Below, piece after piece: positions 53,901-64,000 of a stretch of 64,000 nucleotides of DNA (position 1 is its first letter; each line of letters begins with the position of its first letter). The stretch is from Blepharisma stoltei (Eukaryota; Ciliophora; Heterotrichea; Heterotrichida; Blepharismidae), in NCBI GenBank assembly GCA_914767885.1, contig CAJZBQ010000051.1:62001-126000 (forward strand), in the 5' to 3' direction. The notes under the pieces are model-generated. The model was not told where the DNA came from, did no database searches, and worked only from the letters and a program-made list of their open reading frames with translations. The position numbers were made by a program, and so were the translations under genes.

Positions 53901-55382
53901 AAGATTTGCTAAAACAAGCAAAAAGGTCAAAAAGGTCAAAAATTATCAAAATATGTAAAAATAGTTAACAGAGTCTGAAATAATAGTATCATTTTTTGGT
54001 CAAAAAATGTCAGATTTGTCTAAAATGTAAAAAAAAAAAGATAATCATTTTTTTATATTATGCTCTTATTTAGAGCTTATCAAAAACTCTAAATATAGAA
54101 TCATATAGCAAGCCAAGGTTTTTTTATTTATTCAAGTGCAATAACCTTTATATTTGCTTAATATTAGTTATCACTGATTATATATTATTTTTCATAAGCA
54201 TGCGTTTTTATATAGTCATATTAAATTATTTTACATTTTAGACCAATTTTGACACACTGTTAGCTATTTTAGCGAGCATGTGACACATTTTTGACACTTT
54301 TTTTGAAATTTAATGATATATTTTTGCTTATTTTAGCAAATCTTTGCAAAAAATATAATTCCCTTGTTAATTATTTATTGCTTATTAGCACCCTTTAGCG
54401 CATAAAGCATAAATTATAATTAAAATTAAAATAGCTCTAAATAATTCTAGATCATGGATGAGTTAGCAAGGTAACTTTTTTGTCTTCATTGAGCCCTTTA
54501 TAAGTTTTTGGATCTACCTGAATTTCTACACTAATGAGCTGGTTTTCATTAGATACTTCACAGACCTTGAAGCTGGTAGAATTCTGCTTAAAGTTGTCAC
54601 TTATGGTGAAAAATACGACCAAGTCTGCTTCAATCCCTCCAAGCTTCATGTAATTTTCTAGCTGGATGCCATCACAGCTATTTTTTTCGCCAAGCTTAAG
54701 AGGCTGGGCTATTGGCTTGACGAACAAGAATTGTGATAAGATTTCTGATGCTTTATAGGCTGAGTCTTCTAAATCTTCCAATAAATCATCCATATGTGGA
54801 GATATGGAATTAACTTCTATAAGGAATTTAAAAGACTAAATGCATTATTTAACTTTTAATAATTAAATTTTTTAAAGTTTTGAATAGTAAAAATAATGAT
54901 TTTGGGATGGGAAAATGTGAATATATGAACTCGGGCTGGCCTATAAATTTCTTTAAATTGGCTTGATTCAGCTTGGATTCTGGGAAGAAACTGTGGAGTG
55001 TCCTTACTCCCACCCCCTCTGTGGGTGAATAAAAAATATTTTTAATATGAAAATTCTTTATAAAAAAAATATTTTGATATATAAGTGGTAATTTATTATA
55101 ATGAAATCTCTAGCTAATCCTTTTTAATTTTAAACAACTTGCATTTTAAAACATAAATTTTGTAATTATATTATTTTTTTCTCATTTTTGCAAACTGGAA
55201 AATTTTTTAAATTTTACTATATAATAATATTTTAAAAAAAATATAAAGCCACTCCGTGTCAAGCAAAAATTGTTTTGTTTGCTCACAAGGGGGAAGTTAG
55301 GAGAAAACACAGAAGAAGCTGAAGAAAAACCAATTGCTAAGAGGATAAGCAAGGCGAAGGTGGGTTTCTTCACCATATTCAT
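47915..55382 (-). CDS. Giant Cys-rich repeat surface protein with leishmanolysin-like N-terminus, several IESs
   Basis: Starts at ATG 55382 with signal peptide MNMVKKPTFALLILLAIGFSS, then YRPARVH and AYKASEILSQFLFVKPIAQPLKL.. and GGIEADLVVFFT, resembling the start of M8 (leishmanolysin-like) proteins. The HExxH zinc site is not found: the joined sequence there reads VTLLSNNIKTFTSAISF. After that come about 28 Cys-rich units of 55-65 residues (CVCNxGYYYSSNTVCSxC, NCxTC, DTTHMSAAPxCxCP) and a hydrophobic C-terminus (MDLIFSWIWLLVLGLISMN) suited to a membrane or GPI anchor. IESs: 49878-50173, 52887-52970, 53770-54463, about 54792-54922, 55004-55296. Probably a cell-surface coat protein. Confidence 0.7.
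49878..50173 (+). mobile_element. IES of the TTTAAATTGGAACAAA family, 296 bp, TGA/TCA ends
   Basis: TGA at 49878-49880 and 50174-50176 on the plus strand (TCA in the gene). Left CTCCCCCAGGTAAATTTTC, right CCCCCTTTAATTGAAATCGG then inverted GTAAAATTTAAAGGAGGAG. Excision gives HMGNPPQCYCPALSTL, the expected repeat pattern. Second IES here with TCA rather than TTA. Confidence 0.88.
52887..52970 (+). other. Short IES, 84 bp, 8-bp direct repeat AAGCAGCA
   Basis: AAGCAGCA at 52887-52894 and 52971-52978. Excision joins CSPQCAA to CTVDASVCSSC and restores the Cys spacing; retained it would add a TAA. No TA ends. Confidence 0.85.
53770..54463 (+). mobile_element. Large IES, 694 bp, TAG/CTA ends, long internal inverted repeat
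   Basis: TAG at 53770-53772 and 54464-54466. Excision keeps the frame (VTLLSNNIKTF). Arms at about 53860-53930 and 54320-54400 share TTTGCAAAGATTTGCTAAAA (inverted) and GCTAAA motifs, and many TTTGACA/TGTCAAAA words lie between. The ends are inferred from frame alone. Confidence 0.65.
54792..54922 (+). other. Probable IES, about 131 bp, ATATG repeats
   Basis: The frame after YRPARVH breaks and resumes at MDDLLEDLEDSAYK. ATATG at 54792-54796 and 54923-54927 would join them in frame. Other ends within 30 bp are possible. Confidence 0.45.
55004..55296 (+). mobile_element. IES of the GTGAGTGAACAAA family, 293 bp, TTA ends
   Basis: TTA at 55004 and 55297. Left CCCTCTGTGGGTGAATAAAA, right CTCCGTGTCAAGCAAAAA then inverted TTTGCTCACAAGGGGG; the second left copy is lost. 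Excision joins SSVFSP to KDTPQFLPRI just after the signal peptide. Confidence 0.88.
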
Positions 55383-58300
55383 TATTACCACATCTTTGAG
55401 TTCAGATCATTAGCGGATATGGTGAAACAAAGATGACTGATAAACCTATGAGTGAGGAGGGAAATTAGGAAAATTGGGGATCTTCAGAAAGTAATAGGAA
55501 AGATAAGTAAATAGAAATTAAAAATTGAAAGAAAAATTTACGAAGAAAATTGTAAGAAATTCAGAAATTAAATAAGTTAATCTTGATTATTGAGAATTTA
55601 TGACAGCGAGATTCTTTAGAAAATATGTTTTTAGAAATAATTTTAGGTAAATTTATAAATTAATGTAATTTAATGACAAAGCACAACTCAGATTGCTCAT
55701 TAAGGACTCAGGGTTAACTTACATCATTTATTAGTTCTCTCATTTACTACAATTTCACATTGCTATACTAAAAAGAACTCCTTATCAAAATTAATTCAAG
55801 CATTCATCTAAACCTCATCAATTTTATTTACAGATTATATTTGCTTATGTGGCTGATAATTGATACTTCTAAGTGTGAGTCAACGAAATACTCAACAGTT
55901 TTATGCAATGCCATATGATTTCAGCAAGTCTTTATCTGCATGATAAACTCAAATGAAAGCAGAAATCTTCAGATTAAAAAGTATTTTTAAAATAATTATT
56001 GATTTTTATGATTTCACATGGATTTGGTAGGATAAAAGGAAAAACCATTAAGTTGGAGTTTTCTAAAAGATAATAGAGAAAACTTCCAAATAAATTTAAT
56101 TGCTTCTTATATATGGTTCTCAGGAGAGCGAATTTAGTGAATTTTTGGTCTTTAAAGCTTGTTTAAAATAAAAATACTTTTAAACTTTTGGTCTTAGTTT
56201 GCCTTTCTTCAGTTTTATTATTCTTAAAATCTTGTTCAAGGCAAAGAAAAGCAGCCATGAAATATCAATACAAAATTCACTATGGCATTTATATTCTGAT
56301 TAAAAATCAAGCAGGATCATACTAAATTGAAAATAAAATAATCACAGAGGATTATTAGTCGAAATGAGAAATAAAAAGACCATGGTTTGATTTTTTATCA
56401 GATTTTTAGCAATTCAAATTGAATGATAAATCATAGATCATTTCTTTCGTTTTATCTATCACATAAGATAAAGAATAAATCATTATATGAAATGACAAGG
56501 ATTTAATTTTTAATATTTGAAAAATATTAAGCATTTTGATTAATCTCTGCCATGGTTCTCCTTCAGACACTTTAATTAGCAAATTCGAAGCACTGAATAC
56601 AGAATTATCTGGCTTTTTCAATTTTCTATCCTCATGAATTGCATAATCAGATCCGCAAACTTAGTTTCGCTTGCAGAGTTTGTAAAAAAGCCTTGTCATT
56701 GCATCATTAAGAGAATCCAGGTCCATAACCATCCTATCATGTAGTCTTTATTACGTTTAAGCAATCCACAATATTATGGTAGGCTATTATTGATGGGCCA
56801 GTGCCGTCTCAATTTCATGCTTGAGTTTAAGGTTTGTTTTCTGCTGAGATGAGAAGTACGGAAAATTTAATCCTTAAGTACTTGCTTGATTTTTTGTCTT
56901 ATTACCCCTAAGTGCTTCTAAAAGTAAATGCAAACAAAAACCCCTGCAAAGCTTCTTTGTTTAAATAAGCTTCTATTAATGCCTCTGATTCCTTCTTAAA
57001 GCTCAGCTCCATAAGGCCAAAGCTATTTTTGAAAGCATCTTTGACTCTTAAAGTCTGTCATTTTGTATTCTAATTAGATTTTTAAATACTTCAGCTGTTT
57101 GCTTCATTTGCTTATTTGTTTCTTTCTCTATATTCATGGACTTTTTATGATCTTTATCTTTTTATTTCAGCTTTCAAATTTTCGTTTTCTCTATTTCTTG
57201 TGTTCTGAAGTCCTCGAGCTTTTTTTGATTCATTTTATGTTCTTTTTATTTTCCTCTTTATTATTGACTTTTCTCTCTAAATCATCTATTAGCGAATTTT
57301 TGTACAAATCTCTGCCTTTAATTTCCTGCGACTCCTCTCTTTCCAATTTCAGGACATTGATCTTATCAGCGCTTCACTTTCTAGGCATTCTTTTAGCACC
57401 GTTAAATGAGAGTCTAGCTCACATCATCCTTTTAAGAAATAATTAAGCTCTTCTGCGCAGGATAGGCTCGCTTTTCCCATTATCTCGTTTATTCTCGTTC
57501 TGTAGTCTTCAATTGAGATGGAGTTTTGGCTTTCTTCCATTAATCTATTTAGAGATCCCCTAAAAACGTCTCCTAACCTAAATAAAGTTTCTGATTTTCA
57601 ACTTTTTCGATCTTCATAAATTGCATAATCAGATTTGCAAATCCAAATCGTTTGCAGAGTTTGATAAAGGCTGACCTCATCGCTTCGTTAAAAAATTCAG
57701 GCCCATAACTGTTCATTCAGCATTTCACTACTTTTTATATAATCTCAAGCAATTCATCAATGCTAGCTTTTATATGATGGAGCCAGCACCATCTGACTTT
57801 CTTGTTGGAGTTGAGGATCTTTTCTGCTGAGCACGTAAAATCCTTAAATTTAATCTTGAAGTATTAGCTTGACTCTTTCTCTGAAAGTTATACAAATTTT
57901 ATACTATTTTTTTTTTTAAAATTCAAAATAATTTTAAAATTTAAACAGAATTCGCTTTACATTTCGGTATAATAGTTATCAGTTATATATACCTTTAGTA
58001 GCTTATTACAATAAACAAAGGATTTGGAAAGAGAACATTTATATATGATTTAAAATAAATTTATTTATTAAAGTAAAATAGGTTATCGCATAAATCTAAA
58101 TTAAAATTGTCTGTTATATTTATATTGTTTAGGATATATATTTTATTAATGCATTGAGATCAACTTGCTATTCAAATTTGGTATTCTCCTGAGAACAATA
58201 AATTATAACCTTGAGTGCATTGACAATTATAGAGGATCAATAAAAGAAGTTTAAGGATCATAATATCTACAATTAACTGCAATCCTATATAAAAATAAGC

Positions 58301-58515
58301 CAGCATAAATACTAAAAAAAGCAATTATAATAAATGAAATAAATTGTATTATGCACTATTACAAAACATCTTATGTTGAAACGATATGGAATATTAGTGC
58401 AAGTGATTTACTATTGTTTTTAACTATTAATTTCATTATTATAGATCTTTTTATTGATTCGCTATAATATATAAATCTATTATTTTTAATAATTTATTAA
58501 TAATTAATATTTCAC
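55383..58515. other. Gene-poor region with decayed coding sequence
   Basis: Mostly AT-rich DNA. The part 55700-56400 shows nothing. The part 56400-57900 holds decayed coiled-coil coding sequence (separate entry). 57900-58515 is AT-rich and featureless. Confidence 0.5.
56400..57900 (-). pseudogene. Decayed coiled-coil gene with an internal duplication
   Basis: Minus-strand pieces in different frames read like a charged coiled-coil protein: LMEESQNSISIEDYRTRINE with EIMGKASLSCAEELNYFLKG, MNQKKLEDFRTQEIEKTK, and KSMNIEKETNKQMKQTAEVF. Stops and frame changes separate them. About 56630-56880 and 57605-57860 are diverged copies of one another (both with GAATTGCATAATCAGAT-like words). Most likely a pseudogene; some breaks could be undefined IESs. 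Confidence 0.45.
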
Positions 58516-59069
58516 TAACTCCCCCCCCATCCTTGATCGAACGATTGACTGTAAAAATTCCTAAAAATTGGGGAAATTAACCTCCATCCTTGATCGAACG
58601 ATTTTCATATCATGCAAATTTTTTATATATATAAAAATATATTAGTTATCAAAAGCTTAGGAAGATGCACCTAATGAAGTTGTTCTCAGAGACTTTGAGA
58701 CGAAAAAAAGCTTTGGAATCAACCATACGAAGTGGTTTAGTCATCAACCTGGGCTTAAAAACTTAATAATCTAATAAAATATAGATTCTTTAAAATTTTT
58801 AAAAAAAACATTTAATTTAATAAGGAACAAATTAAAATTTATACAGTTTAAAGGGTAACTAATAAATCAAAATATTAAAAATTTGGTATTTTTATGAAAT
58901 TAATTCAATTGTTTGCTATAAAAATAATTATTAAATACTCTTAACCCTCTTTTTTAAAAGTAAATAAAAAAAAATATATATATTTTTTATTTTATATATA
59001 AAAATTTTTTTTTAACCCCCATCCTTGATCGAACGATGGCGAGTCGTTCGATCAAGGATGGGGGGGGAG
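58516..59069 (+). mobile_element. IES of the CATCCTTGATCGAACGAT family, 554 bp, TAA ends
   Basis: TAA at 58516 and 59070. Motif CATCCTTGATCGAACGAT at about 58529 and 58586 (57 bp apart), again at about 59021, then inverted ATCGTTCGATCAAGGATG-type arm to the right end with a C/G run. Copies are nearly identical, so the element is young. It is intergenic and has no empty-site paralogue. Confidence 0.88.
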
Positions 59070-59201
59070 TAAGCTAAATAATTTATTAATAATTAATATT
59101 TAAATAAGCTAAATAATTTTATAAAGAGAAAAATTAAGTAACCACTAAAACAGAATATTATTTTTCGATTCTTTAGTAATAATCTAGATTATCTAAAGTA
59201 T

Positions 59202-62200
59202 TTAGTTGATATTGGTGACGTTGATATAAGTATTATTGGTGAGATTGTTTATAACTGTTTCGCAAGAGCCTAGATTAGATTGGCAAGCTTTAGTCCAAGG
59301 ATTAAAATCAAAATCAGAGTCTTTACATTTGCAAGAGCCTTTGGCTACATTTAAATCCATATTCGCAAAATCATTGCATTCTGTGCAAAAAGTTGCTGAA
59401 GGAGAGCACTGAGCGCAAGGGGGCATACAAATTTGGCATACTCCAGAACTTGACAAATAATAGCCTTGAATGCATTTGCAAGTTCTAGTGGTCTGATCAA
59501 AAGAAGCATAAGGATCCCAGCATCTACAAGTGCCTGTCACAGTATTTAAAAACGTATGCCTTCTTTTTCCTTTCATCTGGGCCATAAGATTTTGATGTAC
59601 CAGCTTAATTTTAATTTTTTAAAAAAATAAAAATAAATCATCTATATTACAGATTTTATCGAAATTTCATATTATCATTAGGCCGATTCATGTAGAAATA
59701 AAAATTCTTAAGAGTCAACGCTAAATAGATAAAAAAAGAAGATCGGTGCATCTATTCTGCATTGTGACACTTGCTCAAAATTTTTTTCTGAGATATGCAT
59801 GGTAATTCATTAGGTTTTTGTTCAGAGCAAATGCCTGACAAGGAAAATTTTTTGGTAAATTCTCCAAAAGTAAATGTCTGTTACGAGAAGTGTGGAGCTA
59901 ATAACCTGCAGCCAAAAAAGATTATTGGCACGATCATTACACGCAGTGCAAAAATCATAGGAAGAGCATTGAGCACATTGTGGTGCGCAGTCAGTATCTA
60001 TAGGAGAGCATGTTTTATCAGTGCTGAAGTAATATCCAGGATTGCAAAGACATGAAGTGCCTATCAAAGTAGCTTGTTCAGGACATTCGCAGCCTGGAGC
60101 ACTTGACATATGAGTCGTATCTGAGCAACTTCCACAGTTAGTAGAAGACTGATAACAGGTCGTACATTGGCTTGAACATCTAGAACAAGTAGTAGCTGCG
60201 CTATAATAGTACCCATTGTTGCAGACACAAGCACCATTAACCAAGGTAGATCTAGCAGGACATTGACAATCAGGAGCAGATGACATATGAACTGAGTCTA
60301 TACAAGTATCACAGGTACTATGGTCTGTATCACATGTTGCGCAATTATTTTTGCATGGAGAACACGTTGTAGGGCTGCTGTAGTAATAGCCAATGTTACA
60401 TTGGCAAACATTGCCATTTTGGTATGCATAAGCTGGACAAGCACAAGCAGGGGCTTCTGACATACGAGTAGTATCAATACAGGCATTGCAGTTTTCAGCT
60501 GTATCAGTGCATCCGGCACAGTTAGTATTGCATGGAGAGCAAACGTAAGGAGAGCTGAAATAGTAACCTTCATTACAGACACAAGAATCACCTATTAAGG
60601 TACTTAACACTGGACAAGCGCATGAAGGAGCAGCTGACATATGAACAGTGTCAATACAGGTCAAACAGCTTTCAGCTGTATCAGAGCAGGTTTTGCAATT
60701 ATTCTGGCATGCAGAACATACAGTATTTGAGCTATAAAAGTACCCAGAATTACAAACACAAGTATTAACTACAAGAGCTGAGTTGACAGGGCATGAACAA
60801 TTAGGAGCAGCTGACATATGCAAAGTATCGAGACAGGTATCACAGGTATCAGGGTTTGAGTCGCAAGTAGCGCAATTAGCTTGGCATGACGAACAAACAG
60901 TAGTAGAGCTGAAATAATATCTTGTATTGCAGGTACAAGTCTTGTTGATCAAGCTTGCATTATTAGGGCAAGCGCATGTAGGAGCTTCTGACATGTGAAC
61001 AATGTCTATACATGATCCACAGTTGCTTTCAGAGTCTGAGCAGGAAAGGCATTGTGGAGCACAAGTTGAACAAACAGTATTTGAGCTGAAATAAAGGCCT
61101 GTATTACAAGTGCAAACTCCTGAAATCAAAGTTGAAGAGGCTGACATGAGCAGGTTGGAGGATTTCCCATGTGGACTGTATCAATACAAGTGAGGCAAGT
61201 TGAGCTAGATACAGAACAGGTAGAACATTGAGGAGAGCAAGGGCTACATTGATGATTAGAAGTGTAAAAATATCCTGCATTGCAAACACATTGTCCAATA
61301 GAATTAATTGTAGAGTTTGGAGGACAAGCACAAGCAGGAGCAGCTGACATATGAACAGAATCAGAGTAAGTTAAACAATTTTCAGCTGCATCAGAGCAGG
61401 CTTTGCAATTGTTTTGGCATGGAGAGCATGTAGTATTTGAGCTATAATAGTATCCTGTATTGCATACACAACTATCCCCTGAAAGCGCTGAATTAGTAGG
61501 ACACAAGCAATCAGGAACATCCGACATATGGACTTTATCTGCGCATGAGTCACATTTATCAAAACTCAAGTCACAAGTTTCACAGTTTTCTTGGCATGGA
61601 AAGCAAACCCTAGGAGAGCTGAAATAATACCCTGTATTGCATACACAAATATTATCTATCAAGCTCGCATAGCGAGGACATGCACAATTAGGAGCTGCTG
61701 ACATATGAATAATATCAATACACGACCCACAATTAGTTTCAGTGCTTGCACAGGACGCACATTTTGGAGCGCATTTATCACAATAATAACTAGAAGCTAC
61801 CCAATAAAAACCTGAGTCACATTGACAAATACCGCCTGATGGAGTTGCATGTAATGGATCTTTACAGCTTAAACAATTGTCTGATCCAGAACAAGCTGCA
61901 CAGGTTTCATCACAAGATGAGCATACTGTATTTGAGCTGAAATAAAAACCTGGATCACAAGTGCAAGAGCCTGCAGTTAAAGTGGAATAGACTGGGCATA
62001 AACAGTTGGGAGGGCTACTCATGTGGATGGTATCAAAGCATGTTAAGCAAGCTGAGCTGGAATCTGAGCAGGTAGAGCACTGAGGAGAGCAAGGGCTGCA
62101 TTGATGATCAGCCGAGTAAAAATATCCTGCATTGCAAACGCATTTTCAATTAGTGTTGACTTCAGAGTTTGTAGGACAGGCGCAAGCAGGAGCAGCTGAC

Positions 62201-64000
62201 ATATGAGCGGTATCAAAACAACTTAAACAATTTTCAGCTGTATCAGAGCAGGTTTGGCAATTTTCTTGGCATGGAGAACATGTAAAAGAGCCAGAAAAAT
62301 AATAGCCAGTATTGCATGTACAGGAGCCTCCTTGCATAGAAGAATTTTCAGGGCATTGACAGCTAGGAGCTTCTGTCATATGAACTGTATCAAGACAAGT
62401 TAAGCAAGAAGTTTCAGAATTGCAAGTTGCACAGTTAGATGGGCATGCAGAGCATGCAGAACTTGATGAAAAATAGAATCCAGAGTAGCAAACACAGGAG
62501 CCTGCAGTAAGCTGAGAATTGGCTGAGCAGTAACAGTTAGGTGGGCTGGAGCTATGAATTGGGTCAATACATGAAGAGCATACGTTAGCATCTACAGTAC
62601 AAGCAGCACATTGAGAACTACATGGACTGCACATTTTATTTGTGGAATAGTAATATCCAGTATTGCATATACAAAAGCCCCCAACAAGATTTGAATTTTC
62701 TGGGCAAGCACATGCAGGAGCTTCTGACATGTGAACAATGTCGATACATAATCCACAGTTACTTTCAGAATCTGAACAGGAAAGACATTGTGGAGCACAA
62801 GTTGAACAAACAGTGTTTAAGCTGAAATAAAGGCCAGTATTACAAGTGCAAACTCCTGCAGTTAAAGTTGAAGAGGCCGGACATGAGCAGGTTGGAGGAT
62901 TTCCCATGTGGACTGTATCAATACAAGTGAGGCAAGTTGAGCTAGATACAGAGCAGGTAGAACATTGAGGAGAGCAAGGGCTACATTGATGATTAGAAGT
63001 GTAAAAATATCCTGCATTGCAAACACATTGCCCAATAGAGTTAATTGTAGAGTTTGGAGGACAAGCGCAAGCAGGAGCAGCTGACATATGAACAGAATCA
63101 GAGCAAGTTAAACAATTTTCAGCCGCATCAGAGCAGGCTTTGCAATTGTTTTGGCATGGAGAACATGTAGTAAAGTTAGAAAAGTAATATCCATCGTTAC
63201 ACACACAGGAGCCTCCTTGTATAAAAGAATTTTCAGGGCATTGACAGCTAGGAGCTTCTGTCATATGAACTGTATCAAGACAAGTTAAGCAAGAAGTTCC
63301 TGAATCGCAAGTCGCACAGCTAGACGGGCATGCAGAGCACACAGCGCTTGATGAAAAATAGAATCCAGAGTCGCAAACACAGGAACCTGCAGTAAGCTGA
63401 GAATTGGCTGGGCAGTAACAGTTAGGTGGGCTGGAGTTATGAATTGGGTCAATACATGAAGAGCATACATTATCATTCACCGTGCAAGTAGCACATTGAG
63501 GACTACATGGACTGCACTCTGAGCTTGAGGAAAAGTAAAATCCAGTATTGCACTTACAAAACCCCCCAGCAAGATTTGCATTTATAGGACAAGCACATTC
63601 AGGAGCAGCCGTCATATGATTTGTATCAGAACAAGTCAAACAATTTCCTATAGATGTTGTACAACTCCCACAGTTTTCATTACATGCAGAACAGGTTGTT
63701 AAGCTGCTATAAAAATACCCAGTGCTGCAGACACAACTTCCATTTATAAAAGCTGAATTTTGAGGGCATTCGCATGCTGGTGGAGTCATATGGACTGAAT
63801 CAGTGCAGGTGTTGCAATCTATGCTTGAATGAGAACACGTAGCGCATTTATTAGCACATGGTGAACAAACAGAACTAGTGCTAAAATAGTAGCCTGGGTT
63901 ACAGACACAAGCTGAATCTACAATTGTTGAATTATCTGGACAGGCACAAGTTGGTGAGCTTGACATATGAACACTATCAAGACAACTATCACATTTTGAA
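59202..64000 (-). CDS. Second giant Cys-rich repeat protein (partial, one frameshift, one IES)
   Basis: Runs off the right edge. More than 20 units of the same 55-65 residue Cys-rich repeat (CVCNTGYYYSSNTTCSPC, DSVHMSAAPACACP). TGA is Trp in SEVNTNWKCVCNAG at 62146. At about 61141 one base is missing compared with the matching repeat at 62876 (GAGGCTGACATG against GAGGCCGGACATG), shifting the frame after PTCSC. One unit has Cys to Tyr (NCLTYSDSVHM). The C-terminus, after the IES 59586-59917, is TFLNTVTGTCRCWDPYASF.. ending NTLDNLDYY with several N-glycosylation motifs and no hydrophobic anchor, so it may be secreted. No protease-like N-terminus is visible in the window. Confidence 0.75.
59586..59917 (+). 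other. Probable IES, 332 bp, AAGATT repeats
   Basis: AAGATT at 59586-59591 and 59918-59923. Excision joins CTACNDRANN to LMAQMKGKRRHTFLN in frame. The retained frame would end at 59822. No terminal inverted repeat, and no paralogue to confirm the ends. Confidence 0.5.

Noticed and set aside
47915-64000. Regular Cys-rich repeats as a possible CRISPR or DNA satellite array
   Set aside because: The repeats are in frame, about 180 bp long, variable in DNA, and kept at the level of Cys pattern, so they are protein repeats.
1-64000. A bacterial or viral origin for parts of the window
   Set aside because: TGA = Trp, IESs and ciliate-type eukaryotic genes run across the whole window; the YeeE-type gene has the same code usage as its neighbours. 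No viral or toxin gene was seen.
1-64000. tRNA, rRNA or other structured RNA genes
   Set aside because: No cloverleaf or rRNA segment was recognised; the B-box-like words occur only inside the retroelement insertions.

Overview
The window looks like germline (micronuclear) DNA of a heterotrich ciliate close to Blepharisma. Four observations support this. (1) Nearly every conserved gene reads through in-frame TGA at positions where Trp fits, while TAA and TAG end genes, so TGA = Trp. (2) One gene has a 15-nt GT..AG intron, the size known from heterotrichs. (3) The DNA is AT-rich and tightly packed. (4) Coding regions are broken by about 30 internal eliminated sequences (IESs). Because many genes here have a second copy, IES ends can be read directly from paralogue comparison: cutting at the flanking TA, TTA, TCA or longer direct repeat restores reading frames and gives whole-codon gene lengths (342, 574, 577, 642, 186, 1130 and 1133 residues).

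Layout. 0-4.4 kb: start of a PTEN-like phosphatase (runs off the left edge), a retroelement insertion, an Alba-domain protein, and a ceramide synthase split by two IESs. 4.4-9.5 kb: two tandem polo-like kinases with different IESs; the first has lost its catalytic Asp and the second carries a retroinsertion. 10.1-27.2 kb: a tandem segmental duplication (unit A about 10582-19353, unit B about 19352-26689) carrying an OSBP-related protein, several coiled-coil proteins and a YeeE/YedE-type transporter. The two units have decayed in a complementary way, so at least one apparently intact copy of every gene survives. 27.9-47.8 kb: four tandem copies of a receptor of about 1130 residues, with a signal peptide, a type 1 periplasmic-binding-like ectodomain and about eight membrane segments. 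Each copy has its own set of IESs and/or insertions. 47.9-55.4 kb: a very large Cys-rich repeat protein with a leishmanolysin-like N-terminus. 55.4-59.2 kb: decayed coiled-coil sequence and a large IES. 59.2-64 kb: a second Cys-rich repeat protein running off the right edge.

The main system in the window is the IES population. Most long IESs have C-rich ends at TA/TTA. Three families with unrelated end motifs share one asymmetric layout: the motif twice in direct orientation at the left end, about 57 bp apart, and once more at the right end followed at once by its inverted copy, forming a terminal hairpin. A second class is short (67-84 bp), lacks terminal repeats and TA ends, and is flanked by 7-11 bp direct repeats. 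Retroelement-like insertions with 11-16 bp target duplications and variable short tandem tails add a third layer; some lie inside exons in positions where exact removal would restore the frame.
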